Shown: piece after piece, positions 25,535 to 34,259 of the stretch | Layout of the letters: each line of letters opens with the position of its first letter | Numbering within the stretch: the first letter of the stretch is position 1 | Origin: Halanaerobiales bacterium | Lineage (GTDB): Bacteria; Bacillota; Halanaerobiia; Halanaerobiales; M55B127 | Assembly (NCBI GenBank): GCA_021736945.1 | Contig: JAIPEX010000010.1 | Span: 1-39,504, forward strand | Direction of reading: 5' to 3' | DNA length: 39,504 nucleotides | Made by a program: the position numbers and the translations under genes | Notes under the pieces: generated by a model | Databases searched by the model: none | What the model saw: only the letters and a program-made list of their open reading frames with translations | Told to the model about the DNA's origin: nothing

Positions 25535-26770
25535 ATGGATAATGTTTTTAATTCTGCATTAGATTCATTAAACAAAGCTGGAAAGTTGGCAGGTATAGAC
25601 CCCAATGTAATGGATTTACTTTCAAGACCAAAAAGAATAATCGATTTTTCCATTCCTTTAAAAATGGATGATGGGAGTTTCAGATTATTTGAAGCCTATA
25701 GAGTACATTATAATGATGCATTAGGCCCTACAAGAGATGGAACTAGATTTGTTCCTAATTTGCACATAGATGAGGTTAAAGCACTTGCCTTATTTATGAC
25801 CATCAAACATGCTGTCTCCGATGTTCCAGCTGGAGGGGGCAAAGGTGGAATTAAAGTAGATCCTTCAAAATTAAGTGATTGGGAGTTAGAAAGATTGACA
25901 AGGGGTTTTATAAGAGGCTTAAAACCCAAAGGACCTAAGATTGATATTCCAGGAGCAGACATTGGAACTGATTATCGTACTCAATCCTGGATGCTTGATG
26001 AATATGAACAAATTACAGGTGAACATAATCCACCTGCCATAAATGATAAACCCAATATTATGGGTGGGACAGTTGGAAGTGCTGAAGCAACTGGTTTAGG
26101 TATCTTTTATGTTACTCAAGAAGCCTGTAAAGATAATAATATTGATTTAAAGGAAGAAGAAGTTGTAATACAAGGTTTTGGACAGGTGGGAGCAACTATA
26201 GCTCGTTACTTATATGATTTAGGAGCAAAAATAATAGCTGTTAGTGATATTAGCGGAGGCTTTTATAATAAAAAAGGCCTTGACATTCCAGAAATGCAAA
26301 AACATGTAGAAAAAAATCAAAAATTAGAAGGTTACAAAAAAGCAGAAAGCATTAGTAATGAAGAACTGCTTGAACTAGAGTGTGGATTACTAATTCCTGC
26401 GGCAGTGCAAAATGTAATAAATAAGGATAATGCTGGCAACATTAATGCCAAGATGATTATAGAGGCTGCTAATGGACCTATCACTCCTGATGCAGAAAAC
26501 ATTCTTAAAGAAAATGGAATTAAAGTTATTCCCGATGTTGTAGCAAATGCTGGAGGAGCAATTGTATGTCATTATGAAAGAATCCAGGGTATAACAGATG
26601 ACTATTGGGATTTAGAAAAAGTAGAGAAAAGGTTAAATAAACAGATTCTTAATGCATATGTTAATGCTCGTGATACAGCAGAAGAATTTGATACAACAAC
26701 TCGCCTTGGTGCCTGGATAGTTGCACTTAGAAAAGTTGCACAAGCTGTAAAAATGCGCGGTTGGGTCTAA
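25535..26770 (+). CDS. Glu/Leu/Phe/Val dehydrogenase-family protein, divergent substrate pocket
   Basis: A 411-residue amino acid dehydrogenase. The catalytic lysine is in GGGKGGIKVDPSKL, the second active-site lysine in TIKHAV, the catalytic aspartate in DIPGADIGT, and the NAD(P)-binding loop is GFGQVGATIARYL. Length fits hexameric glutamate dehydrogenase. In classical GDH the lysine of GP-x-KGG and a serine near GGVTVS bind the substrate's gamma-carboxylate. Here the equivalents read GPTRDG and GGAIVCHYE, so lysine is replaced by arginine and serine by cysteine. Substrate may therefore differ from glutamate. It has its own ribosome binding site GGAGGT and is followed 24 bases later by the first DoeA-type gene. 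Confidence 0.9.
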   Translation: MDNVFNSALDSLNKAGKLAGIDPNVMDLLSRPKRIIDFSIPLKMDDGSFRLFEAYRVHYNDALGPTRDGTRFVPNLHIDEVKALALFMTIKHAVSDVPAGGGKGGIKVDPSKLSDWELERLTRGFIRGLKPKGPKIDIPGADIGTDYRTQSWMLDEYEQITGEHNPPAINDKPNIMGGTVGSAEATGLGIFYVTQEACKDNNIDLKEEEVVIQGFGQVGATIARYLYDLGAKIIAVSDISGGFYNKKGLDIPEMQKHVEKNQKLEGYKKAESISNEELLELECGLLIPAAVQNVINKDNAGNINAKMIIEAANGPITPDAENILKENGIKVIPDVVANAGGAIVCHYERIQGITDDYWDLEKVEKRLNKQILNAYVNARDTAEEFDTTTRLGAWIVALRKVAQAVKMRGWV

Positions 26771-26794
26771 ATTAAAAAGGGAAGGGGTAATAAA

Positions 26795-27964
26795 TTGTTA
26801 TTTAGTGAAAAAGAATATAAAAAGAGAGTTGAAAAAACGAAAAAGAGAATGCAGGAGAAAGGCATTGACGTAATGATGTCTTCCCATCCTGCTAATATGA
26901 ATTATCTAACAGGATATGATGGTTGGTCCTTTTATGTACATCAATGTGTATTAGTTTCTTTAGATCAAGAAGAACCGGTTTGGATAGGGAGAAACATGGA
27001 TGCTAATGCAGCTAAGGTTACTACATATCTGAAACCTGATAATATTAGAAACTATGCTGATGACTATGTTCATTCTCCTATTGGAAAACATCCTGTTGAC
27101 TTTATAGCAGATGTTATTGAAGAAAAAGGTTGGGGAAATAAGAATATTGGTCTAGAAATGGATCAATTCTATTTTACTCACAAAACATATCAAATACTAA
27201 ATAAAAGATTTCCTAATGCTAGCTTTATAGATGCAGATCTTTTAGTGGCAATGGTTAGACAAATAAAATCAGACCCAGAAATTGAAATGATGAAAAAAGC
27301 AGGAAAAATTGCAGAGAATGTTATGCAAACTGGTATTGACCAACTAGAAGTAGGGAAAAGAGAATGTGATGTAGCTGCAGAAATTTCCAAAGCTCAGATT
27401 TCTGGTACAGATAAAATTGGTGGAGATTATCCAGCAATAGTACCTCTTATGCCGGCTGGTGATGGAATAGATGCTCCACATCTAACCTGGTCAGAAAGAA
27501 AATATAAAAAGAATGAGCCCGTTATATTAGAACTATCTGGTTGTTATAATAGATATCATGCACCAATTGCAAGAACTGTATATTTAGGTGAACCGCCAAA
27601 AAGGATGCAGGAAATTACCAATTTTGTAGTTGAAGGATTAGAAGAAACCCTAGATTTTATTAAACCTGGTGTAACTTGTGAAGCAGTTGAAGAAAAATGG
27701 AGAAAATCTATTGCAAAAGGTAATCTTGTAGATGCCTCAAGATTAGGATATTCTTTTGGACTCAATTATCCACCTGATTGGGGAGAACAAACTGCTAGCA
27801 TGAGACCCCACGATAAAACTGTTTTAAAGAAAAATATGACATTTCATTTGATACCAATTATTTGGCAGGATGAAATTGGATTTGAAATGAGTTCTGCTAT
27901 TAGAATTACTGAAGATGGATGTGAAGAACTTTATAACTTCCCTCACAAATTATTTAGCAAGTAA
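26795..27964 (+). CDS. doeA: ectoine hydrolase-type M24 protein (DoeA/EutD-like), copy 1
   Basis: A 389-residue member of the creatinase/aminopeptidase P (M24) fold, matching the DoeA/EutD length. The diagnostic stretch GYDGWSFYVHQ is at residues 40-50; DYPAIVPLMP, APHLTWSERKY, and GLNYPPDWGE follow. The M24 metal ligands are lost: the usual DAG and DITRT positions read LSG and PIART, consistent with a metal-independent enzyme. E246 in LELSG is a plausible counterpart of the covalent-catalysis glutamate reported for EutD. DoeA opens the ectoine ring to N-acetyl-diaminobutyrate. TTG start with GGGAAGGGG upstream; cotranscribed with the dehydrogenase. A closely similar copy lies at 33037-34206. 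Confidence 0.82.
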   Translation: MLFSEKEYKKRVEKTKKRMQEKGIDVMMSSHPANMNYLTGYDGWSFYVHQCVLVSLDQEEPVWIGRNMDANAAKVTTYLKPDNIRNYADDYVHSPIGKHPVDFIADVIEEKGWGNKNIGLEMDQFYFTHKTYQILNKRFPNASFIDADLLVAMVRQIKSDPEIEMMKKAGKIAENVMQTGIDQLEVGKRECDVAAEISKAQISGTDKIGGDYPAIVPLMPAGDGIDAPHLTWSERKYKKNEPVILELSGCYNRYHAPIARTVYLGEPPKRMQEITNFVVEGLEETLDFIKPGVTCEAVEEKWRKSIAKGNLVDASRLGYSFGLNYPPDWGEQTASMRPHDKTVLKKNMTFHLIPIIWQDEIGFEMSSAIRITEDGCEELYNFPHKLFSK

Positions 27965-27981
27965 TGTTTAATTATGTATCC

Positions 27982-28085
27982 TTAAGCTGATATTGTATAA
28001 TATGCAGGAATGCAACTCGTTGTAAAGAAATTAAAAATTAAGGGAATTAGACAGAGTAAAATATATAGAATATATATCAGCTTAA
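27982..28085. repeat. 12-bp inverted repeat flanking the gntR leader
   Basis: TTAAGCTGATAT (27982-27993) recurs as its exact complement ATATCAGCTTAA (28074-28085), 80 bases apart. Between them lies TATAAT at 27996-28001, a likely -10 box of gntR. The right arm ends 2 bases before the ribosome binding site GGAGGG. Confidence 0.7.
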
Positions 28086-28099
28086 ATGGAGGGTTAAAA

Positions 28100-28762
28100 A
28101 TGAATTTAGAAAGTAGATTTTCTCATAAAAGTCTAAAAAGTGAAGTAGTTGATTATCTTAAGGAACAGATATTTTTAGAAAACTATGTGGGGGGAGACAG
28201 GATAGTTGAAACTAATGTAGCGGACGAATTAGATATTAGTAGAGCTCCCGTTAGAGAAGCAATTAAAGAATTAGAAAGTCAAGGATTAGTTGAAAATGTT
28301 CCTCGCAAAGGTACATTTGTGGTAGAGTTTGACCAGGATGAAATTCAAGAACTTTTTGATATCCGAGTTATGCTTGAAGAAAGAGTATTTAAAATATTAA
28401 TTGAAGAAGATTTATTAAGTAAAGAGGATTATGATTATTTAGAAGAACTTGTAGAGGAAATGGTAAAAATTGCAGAAAGTGATAAAGATAAAAATGAAAA
28501 AATTATGCTGGTTAACAAAAGAGATATGAAATTCCATAGTTATCTTTGGAGTCAATCAAATAGTAAATGGACTAACAGGATTCTTACCACCCTATATTAT
28601 CAACTACAATTAGCAATGATTATAGATGCAAAAAAGGAAGAAAACTTAAAAGAGGCTAGTTTAAAACATAAGGATATTCTTAGATGCTTAAAAGAAAATA
28701 GTGTGAAAAAGACAAAAGAAGCAGTTATAGATCACATTAAAACCTTGTCAGAGGTGGTGTAA
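28100..28762 (+). CDS. GntR-family transcriptional regulator, FCD subfamily
   Basis: A 220-residue regulator. The N-terminal winged helix-turn-helix contains LDISRAPVREAIKELESQGL and the wing NVPRKGTFVVE (about residues 10-75). The C-terminal FCD helical domain has DMKFH, a histidine in KHKDIL and a further DH near the end, consistent with the D/H metal site of FCD proteins that bind carboxylate ligands. ATG 28100 is preceded by GGAGGG at 28088-28093; the longer in-frame extension to 28010 lacks a binding site. It sits in the middle of the catabolic cluster, and palindromes at 23474 and 28784 are its probable targets. Confidence 0.92.
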   Translation: MNLESRFSHKSLKSEVVDYLKEQIFLENYVGGDRIVETNVADELDISRAPVREAIKELESQGLVENVPRKGTFVVEFDQDEIQELFDIRVMLEERVFKILIEEDLLSKEDYDYLEELVEEMVKIAESDKDKNEKIMLVNKRDMKFHSYLWSQSNSKWTNRILTTLYYQLQLAMIIDAKKEENLKEASLKHKDILRCLKENSVKKTKEAVIDHIKTLSEVV

Positions 28763-28783
28763 GAAATTTAAAAATATTTTCAA

Positions 28784-28800
28784 TAGTCGACAATTGACAA
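28784..28800 (+). promoter_or_regulatory. probable second GntR operator, upstream of ridA-eutB operon
   Basis: TAGTCGA-CAA-TTGACAA matches the perfect operator at 23474-23490 in 15 of 17 positions and sits in the gap between gntR and ridA. It contains TTGACA, which could serve as a -35 box, but no good -10 at standard distance was found. Confidence 0.7.
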
Positions 28801-28855
28801 TCTACAACATGATATGAATCCACATATTTATAAAAAGTATTGGAGGTTTATAGGT

Positions 28856-29236
28856 ATGAAAAAAGAGGAAATTTATACAAAAAAAGCTCCTGAACCAGGT
28901 AACTATTCTCAAGCAGTAAAATATAATGGTTTGATATTTGTATCGGGACAAACAGCCGATGATATAGAAACCGGCAAACCGGTCTATGGTTCAGTAGCAG
29001 AACAAACAAGATTAATACTTACAAATATAAAAAATATTTTAGAAGAAGCCGGTTCAGGTATGAACAAAGTGTTAAAAGTAAATGTATATATATCTGATAT
29101 GGATGATAAAAAGGAAATGGATAAAGTATATGCAGAGTTTTTTGATCAAGAAATTCCACCGGCTCGAATAGCAATGGCTGTTAAAGGTCTGGATGCAGGC
29201 CTTGATGTTGAAATAGATGTAATAGCCTATGAATAA
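28856..29236 (+). CDS. ridA: RidA-family enamine/imine deaminase
   Basis: A 126-residue RidA (YjgF/YER057c/UK114) protein. Typical elements are APEPGNYSQAV, the strand LIFVSGQTA, VNVYISDMDD, and the substrate-binding arginine in PPARIAMAV followed by an acidic DVEIDVIA strand. RidA hydrolyses reactive enamine/imine intermediates released by PLP enzymes. The next gene is a PLP dehydratase, so functional pairing is likely. I chose ATG 28856, 9 bases after GGAGG, rather than the in-frame extension to 28814, which has no binding site and is not conserved in this family. Confidence 0.93.
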   Translation: MKKEEIYTKKAPEPGNYSQAVKYNGLIFVSGQTADDIETGKPVYGSVAEQTRLILTNIKNILEEAGSGMNKVLKVNVYISDMDDKKEMDKVYAEFFDQEIPPARIAMAVKGLDAGLDVEIDVIAYE

Positions 29237-29265
29237 TTTATAAAGTTCAAAGGGAGGGTATGATG

Positions 29266-30234
29266 ATGAGTAAAGATATAAAAATGGCAGATATTTTCGA
29301 AGCAAAAAATTTAATTTATTCGATCGCAAGAGAAACTCCCTTATATAAAGCACAACACTTATCAAAAACGACCAATGCTGATATATATTATAAATTAGAA
29401 TTTTTACAGGACACCAGGAGTTTTAAAGTTAGAGGGGCAGCTAACTTTGCCATGCATCTAAACAAAGAAAAAATAAAAAGTGGTCTAACTACTTATTCAA
29501 CCGGCAATCATGGTCGGGCTACTGCTCATGTAGCACAAAAATTAGGTACAGATGCAAAGATTTGTCTCTCAAAAAATGTACCTCAGAATAAAATTGAAGG
29601 TATTAAAAATTCTGGTGGAGAAGTAGTAGTTTATGGTAACAGTCAGGATGAGGCTCAAGAAAAGGCAAATCAACTTTCCCAAAGTGAAAATAGAGCTGTA
29701 GTACCTCCCTTTGATCATAAACATATCATCTGTGGACAAGGCACTTTAGGATTAGAGGTAATAGAAAAAATTCCTCAACTCGATAATGTACTTGTTCCAT
29801 TAAGTGGAGGGGGATTAATTAGTGGTATAGCTTATGCTGTAAAAAATATAAATCCAGATTGTAAGGTTTATGGCATTAGTATGGAAAACGGAGCAGCAAT
29901 GTATGAAAGTCTAAAAAAGGGAAAACCAATTCAAGTTGAAGAAGCTGAAACTCTAGCTGATAGTTTACAAGGTGGCATATTGCTTGATAATAAATATACA
30001 TTTGAAATGGTTAAAAAATATGTTGATGAAGTTGTATTAGTCTCAGAAGAAGAGATTAAAGAGGCAATGGTATATGCATTTTATAAAGACCATTTTATCT
30101 TAGAAGGCGCAGCAGCTGTTGGAATAGCTGCGATACTTACAGATAAAATTGATGTTTTCAAACAAAAAAGTGCAGTTATTTTAACCGGAACAAATATTTC
30201 AAATGAAGAATTTGTCTCAATTATTAAAAAATAA
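29266..30234 (+). CDS. eutB: threonine-dehydratase-like PLP enzyme, EutB-like
   Basis: A 322-residue fold-type II PLP enzyme. The Schiff-base lysine is K54 in RSFKVRGAA, the phosphate/substrate loop reads STGNHGRAT, the glycine-rich PLP phosphate cradle is SGGGLISG, and the ring-N contact region is ILTGTNIS. The GNHGRA form and the neighbouring DoeA-type genes match the EutB group (hydroxyectoine utilization dehydratase) better than biosynthetic threonine deaminase; no C-terminal ACT domain is present. A serine/threonine or hydroxyamino-acid dehydratase is the alternative. Three ATG codons occur in a row; 29266 has the best spacing to GGGAGGG. Confidence 0.75.
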   Translation: MSKDIKMADIFEAKNLIYSIARETPLYKAQHLSKTTNADIYYKLEFLQDTRSFKVRGAANFAMHLNKEKIKSGLTTYSTGNHGRATAHVAQKLGTDAKICLSKNVPQNKIEGIKNSGGEVVVYGNSQDEAQEKANQLSQSENRAVVPPFDHKHIICGQGTLGLEVIEKIPQLDNVLVPLSGGGLISGIAYAVKNINPDCKVYGISMENGAAMYESLKKGKPIQVEEAETLADSLQGGILLDNKYTFEMVKKYVDEVVLVSEEEIKEAMVYAFYKDHFILEGAAAVGIAAILTDKIDVFKQKSAVILTGTNISNEEFVSIIKK

Positions 30235-30254
30235 TAGGGAGGATTAATAAGTTT

Positions 30255-31646
30255 ATGTCAGTGATTATGGACCCTTTGGTTGCATTTGCTGGATGGATGT
30301 GGGGATGGCCTTTAGTAGGAATTTTAACAGTTGTTTCAATAATTTATTCAATTGGTCTAAAGTTTGTTCAATTTAAAAGATTTGGCTTTATAATGAAAAA
30401 TACATTTGGAAAAATATTTACAACTGAATCTACAGGTGAAGGTACTTTGACACCTATTCAAGCTGTTTCCTCTGCATTAGCAGGGACATTAGGTACAGGA
30501 AATATAGCTGGTGTGGGAGTAGCAGTTGGACTTGGTGGACCTGGAGCAGTTTTTTGGATGTGGATAGTAGCTTTACTGGCAGCAATAGTAAAATATGCTG
30601 AAATAGTACTTGGTATTTTCTATAGAGAAAAGGATTCAGCGGGAGTATATCGTGGTGGATTCATGTATGTTGTTACAAATGGTTTAGGAAGTGGTTGGAA
30701 ATGGTTAGCAATGTTTTGGAGTTTCCTCTTCTTTATTCAGTTTACTATAGGAGGAGCTGTACAATCTAATGCACTTGCTGATGTTTTGAATTTATCATTT
30801 GGATGGAATAATTTGATTGTAGGAATTGTTGTAGCAATATTAGCAGGAATAGTTATAATTGGTGGTATTAAAAGAATAGGTAAAGTAGCAGAAAGAATTG
30901 TACCTTTAATGGCTGTAATATATTTTGTAGGAGCTTTAGTTATACTAATCACTCATTATAATGTAATTCCGCAAGCTATAAGTCAAATTGTTTCGTCGGC
31001 TTTCAATGGAATGGCAGCTACAGGGGGCTTTGCCGGTGCTTCTGTAATGATGGTTATTCGTCATGGTTTTTCTAGAGGTGTATTTTCTAATGAAGCTGGT
31101 ATGGGTACCTCTCCAATAGCTCATGCAACTGCCCAAACTGATCACCCTGCCCGTCAGGGAATCTGGGGAATATTTGAAGTGTTTGTAGATACAATTGTAA
31201 TGTGTACAATGACAGCTTTAGTCATAATGGTTACCGGAACATTAACTAGTGGAGAAGTTGGCGCAAGTCTTACAGCTCTCTCATTTGGTCAAGGGCTTCC
31301 TGGACCAGGTGATCTAATAGTAACATTGTCAACAGCATTTTTTGCCTATACTACTATCTTAGTTGCAGAATATTATGCTGAGACCGGAGCCCAATATGTA
31401 TTTGGAGATAAAATTATTAAGCCCTTTAGATATGTATTTATCATTGGCCTAGTTGTTGGTGCTGTGGGAGGCTTACAACAAGTATGGGGTTTATTTGACT
31501 TATTCATGGCATTAACTGTTGCTATAAATGCGATTGTTATTACCTACTTTATTGGCGATGTGAAAAGACTTACCAAAGAATTTTTCGGTAGTAATGGTCA
31601 ATTAGCTGATGACTTGAGCAATAGTTTTAATAGTGAAACTAAATAG
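30255..31646 (+). CDS. sodium:alanine/glycine symporter (AGCS family)
   Basis: A 463-residue transporter with about 10-11 membrane segments. The AGCS signature regions are GTLGTGNIAGVGVAV near residue 80 and FSNEAGMGTSPIAHATAQTDHP in the middle, followed by FVDTIVMCTMTALVI. Family members import alanine, glycine or similar small neutral amino acids with Na+. It follows the EutB-like gene by 20 bases, so it likely imports the operon's substrate or exchanges a breakdown product. Confidence 0.93.
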   Translation: MSVIMDPLVAFAGWMWGWPLVGILTVVSIIYSIGLKFVQFKRFGFIMKNTFGKIFTTESTGEGTLTPIQAVSSALAGTLGTGNIAGVGVAVGLGGPGAVFWMWIVALLAAIVKYAEIVLGIFYREKDSAGVYRGGFMYVVTNGLGSGWKWLAMFWSFLFFIQFTIGGAVQSNALADVLNLSFGWNNLIVGIVVAILAGIVIIGGIKRIGKVAERIVPLMAVIYFVGALVILITHYNVIPQAISQIVSSAFNGMAATGGFAGASVMMVIRHGFSRGVFSNEAGMGTSPIAHATAQTDHPARQGIWGIFEVFVDTIVMCTMTALVIMVTGTLTSGEVGASLTALSFGQGLPGPGDLIVTLSTAFFAYTTILVAEYYAETGAQYVFGDKIIKPFRYVFIIGLVVGAVGGLQQVWGLFDLFMALTVAINAIVITYFIGDVKRLTKEFFGSNGQLADDLSNSFNSETK

Positions 31647-31664
31647 TTAATAGTTAAAATAAAT

Positions 31665-31715
31665 GGTATGGGGTTTTAAATTAAAAATATTAAAATAATT
31701 TTATTACCCCATACC
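31665..31715 (+). terminator. possible terminator/stem-loop after AGCS gene
   Basis: Perfect 9-bp stem GGTATGGGG (31665-31673) / CCCCATACC (31707-31715) with a 33-base AT-rich loop. It lacks a clear T-run, so it may reduce rather than stop read-through into the M20 gene. Confidence 0.45.
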
Positions 31716-31737
31716 TATCTAATAACTGGAGTGAGTG

Positions 31738-33012
31738 ATGATGAGTTTAAAAAAAGAGTTGGTTAATCAAATAAATAATAAAGCAGAAGAAATCGAAGAA
31801 AAAATAATCAATTTAAGAAGAAAAATTCATCAGAATCCAGAATTGGGTTTAGCAGAACATGAAACCAGTAAACTTATTAAAAAAGAATTACAAAAATTAG
31901 AGATACCAGTAAAAGATAATTTATATAATAAAGATGATATTAAGGAAGAATTAGATAAATTAGGGGAAGAAATTCAAGATGATCATGGGCCTACTGGTTT
32001 AGTTGGTATATTGGAAGGTCCACAAAAAGGGAAAACAGTTTTATTGAGAGCAGATATGGATGCTTTAAAAGTAACTGAAAGTGAAAATGAAAACCATATA
32101 CCCACTAAGCAAAATTTTCGTTCAAAAAATAAGGGTAAGATGCATGCCTGTGGACATGATGCTCATATATCTATGTTATTAGGCGCGGCACATTTATTAA
32201 GTGAATATAAAGATCAAATAAAGGGGAAAATAATATTTCTTTTCCAACCTGATGAAGAAAGAGGCTGTGGAGCTAAATTAATGAAGAAATCGGGCCTATT
32301 AAATGATGTAGATGCTGTATTTGGTATTCATGTATGGTCACCAATTCAAGCAGGAAAAGTAATGATAAATAAAGGTCCCATGATGGCCTCAGTTGATAAT
32401 ATTTGGTTAAATTTTAAAGGTGGAGGGGGACATAGTTCTGCCCCAAATGAAACTGAAGAGCCACTCTTAGCAGCAAGTGAATTGGTAAATCAACTATATA
32501 AAATGAATGCTAGAAAGGTAGATACTCGTAATCCTTCTTTAATAAGTATTGAATCATTTAATTCAGAAGCTGATTGGGGAGTAATTCCCGATAAAGCTAA
32601 ATTAAAGGGTACAATAAGAACCTTTGACGAAGATGTTAGAACTACAATAATGGATGAAATAAATAATATTGGAGATAATCTTGCTAATATGCATAATTTA
32701 GAATTTGAATTTAATAACTTATACGCTTTTCCACCAACTATAAATACTAAAGACGAAGCACAAATTGCTACTGAAGCAGCAAAAAAATTATTTGGTGACA
32801 ATGTGTTTGCTGGGAAACCAGTGATGTCTGGTGAAGATTTTTCTTATTATCTACAAGAGTGTCCTGGTGCATTTATATTTTTAGGTATTAGTAATAAAGA
32901 AGTAAATACAGATCATCCTCATCATAATCCAAACTTTGATGTTGATGAATCTCTATTAAAAAGGGGTACAGCTTTACATTCGCTTATAGCTTTGAATTAC
33001 TTAAATTCATAG
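31738..33012 (+). CDS. M20-family amidohydrolase/deacetylase, copy 1
   Basis: A zinc-type M20 peptidase/aminoacylase of about 424 residues. Metal-site motifs seen are LRADMDAL, HACGHDAH, the glutamate pair in FQPDEERGCGA, a histidine in GIHVWSP and the distal histidines in TDHPHHNP. The dimerisation (lid) domain spans about 200-320. It carries about 20 extra residues near position 65-85 compared with the M20 gene at 36169. Such enzymes deacetylate N-acyl amino acids; next to DoeA-type genes it could replace the missing DoeB/EutE (N-acetyl-diaminobutyrate deacetylase). Start chosen among GTG/ATG/ATG by spacing from GGAG; 31741 is equally possible. Confidence 0.88.
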   Translation: MMSLKKELVNQINNKAEEIEEKIINLRRKIHQNPELGLAEHETSKLIKKELQKLEIPVKDNLYNKDDIKEELDKLGEEIQDDHGPTGLVGILEGPQKGKTVLLRADMDALKVTESENENHIPTKQNFRSKNKGKMHACGHDAHISMLLGAAHLLSEYKDQIKGKIIFLFQPDEERGCGAKLMKKSGLLNDVDAVFGIHVWSPIQAGKVMINKGPMMASVDNIWLNFKGGGGHSSAPNETEEPLLAASELVNQLYKMNARKVDTRNPSLISIESFNSEADWGVIPDKAKLKGTIRTFDEDVRTTIMDEINNIGDNLANMHNLEFEFNNLYAFPPTINTKDEAQIATEAAKKLFGDNVFAGKPVMSGEDFSYYLQECPGAFIFLGISNKEVNTDHPHHNPNFDVDESLLKRGTALHSLIALNYLNS

Positions 33013-33036
33013 TTAATAACTTAGAAAGGAGACATT

Positions 33037-34206
33037 ATGCCGGTATTTGAAAAAAATGAGTTTAAAAACAGATTAAAAAGAATTAAAGAGAAGATGGATG
33101 AAGAAGGAATAGAGGTTTTATTGGCTACACATCCAGCCAATATGAATTACGTTTCTGGTTATGATGGTTGGTCCTTTTATGTTCATCAGGGTGTTTTAAT
33201 TTTTATTGATCGTGACCAGCCGGTTTGGTTTGGTAGAGAACAAGATAGTAATGGTGCAAAAATTACCACTTGGTTAAATGATGAAAATATAATAGGATAT
33301 CCAGACGATTATGTCCAGTCTTTAATAAAACATCCAATGGATTTCATGTCAGATATTTTAAAGGATTTAGGGTATGAGAGTTCAAATATAGGGGTAGAAA
33401 TGGATAATTATTATTTTACACCTAGAGCTTTAAATTCTATAAAAGAAAACTTACCAGAAGCGATTATAAAAGACGCTAATCGATTAATTCCTTTAGTAAG
33501 ACAGATTAAGAGTAATCAGGAACTAAAATATATGAAAATGGCATCTAGAATAGTAGAAAAGACGATGCAGACTGCCATCGATGTAATAGATGAGGGAGTT
33601 CGTGAGGGAGATGCAGCCGGGAAGGTATATCAAGCACAAATAAGTGGTACCAAAGAATTTTCTGGTGATTATACAGCGATTGCACCTATTATGCCTTCAG
33701 CAGAAAGAACTACTACTGCACATTTAACTTGGACTGATCGTAAGTATCAAAAAGGGGATGTAGTTTTATTAGAATTGGCTGGTAGTAAGTATAAATATCA
33801 TGCTCCTTTATCAAGAACCCTATATATTGGTGACCCACCTGAGGATTTATCGGATATAGCAAAGGTTGTTGTAGAAGGATTGAATAAAACACTTGATTTT
33901 ATTAAACCAGGAGTGACCTGTGAAGAAGTTGAACAAAAATGGAGAAAATCTATTTCAGGTAGTAAAGTTGTAAAAGAATCAAGGGTTGGTTATTCTTATG
34001 GTTTGAATTATCCGCCTGATTGGGGAGAACATACTGCTAGTTTAAGGCCAGGAGATAAAACAATCTTGAAACCAGGAATGACATTTCATTTTATGCCGGG
34101 AATTTGGTTAGACGAATTTGGATTTGAAAATAGTGAACCTTTTTATGTTACTGAAAAAGGTTGTGAAACTTTTGTGGATTTTCCAAGAAAGTTATTTACA
34201 AAATAA
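33037..34206 (+). CDS. doeA: ectoine hydrolase-type M24 protein (DoeA/EutD-like), copy 2
   Basis: A 389-residue paralogue of the protein at 26795-27964, identical in length and collinear throughout. GYDGWSFYVHQ is at residues 41-51, and DYTAIAPIMP, AHLTWTDRKY, LLELAG, APLSRT and GLNYPPDWGEH follow. M24 metal ligands are again absent. Residues around REQDSNGAK and IIGYPDDYVQS look closer to classical DoeA than copy 1 does. Two copies in one cluster may split ectoine and hydroxyectoine, or act as a heterodimer. Clear AAAGGAGA binding site; 24 bases after the M20 gene, so cotranscribed. Confidence 0.84.
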   Translation: MPVFEKNEFKNRLKRIKEKMDEEGIEVLLATHPANMNYVSGYDGWSFYVHQGVLIFIDRDQPVWFGREQDSNGAKITTWLNDENIIGYPDDYVQSLIKHPMDFMSDILKDLGYESSNIGVEMDNYYFTPRALNSIKENLPEAIIKDANRLIPLVRQIKSNQELKYMKMASRIVEKTMQTAIDVIDEGVREGDAAGKVYQAQISGTKEFSGDYTAIAPIMPSAERTTTAHLTWTDRKYQKGDVVLLELAGSKYKYHAPLSRTLYIGDPPEDLSDIAKVVVEGLNKTLDFIKPGVTCEEVEQKWRKSISGSKVVKESRVGYSYGLNYPPDWGEHTASLRPGDKTILKPGMTFHFMPGIWLDEFGFENSEPFYVTEKGCETFVDFPRKLFTK

Positions 34207-34259
34207 GATAGTTTACAAGGTTGTTATTGTTAACACCTTAAAAAGGGGTGATTGTAAGC

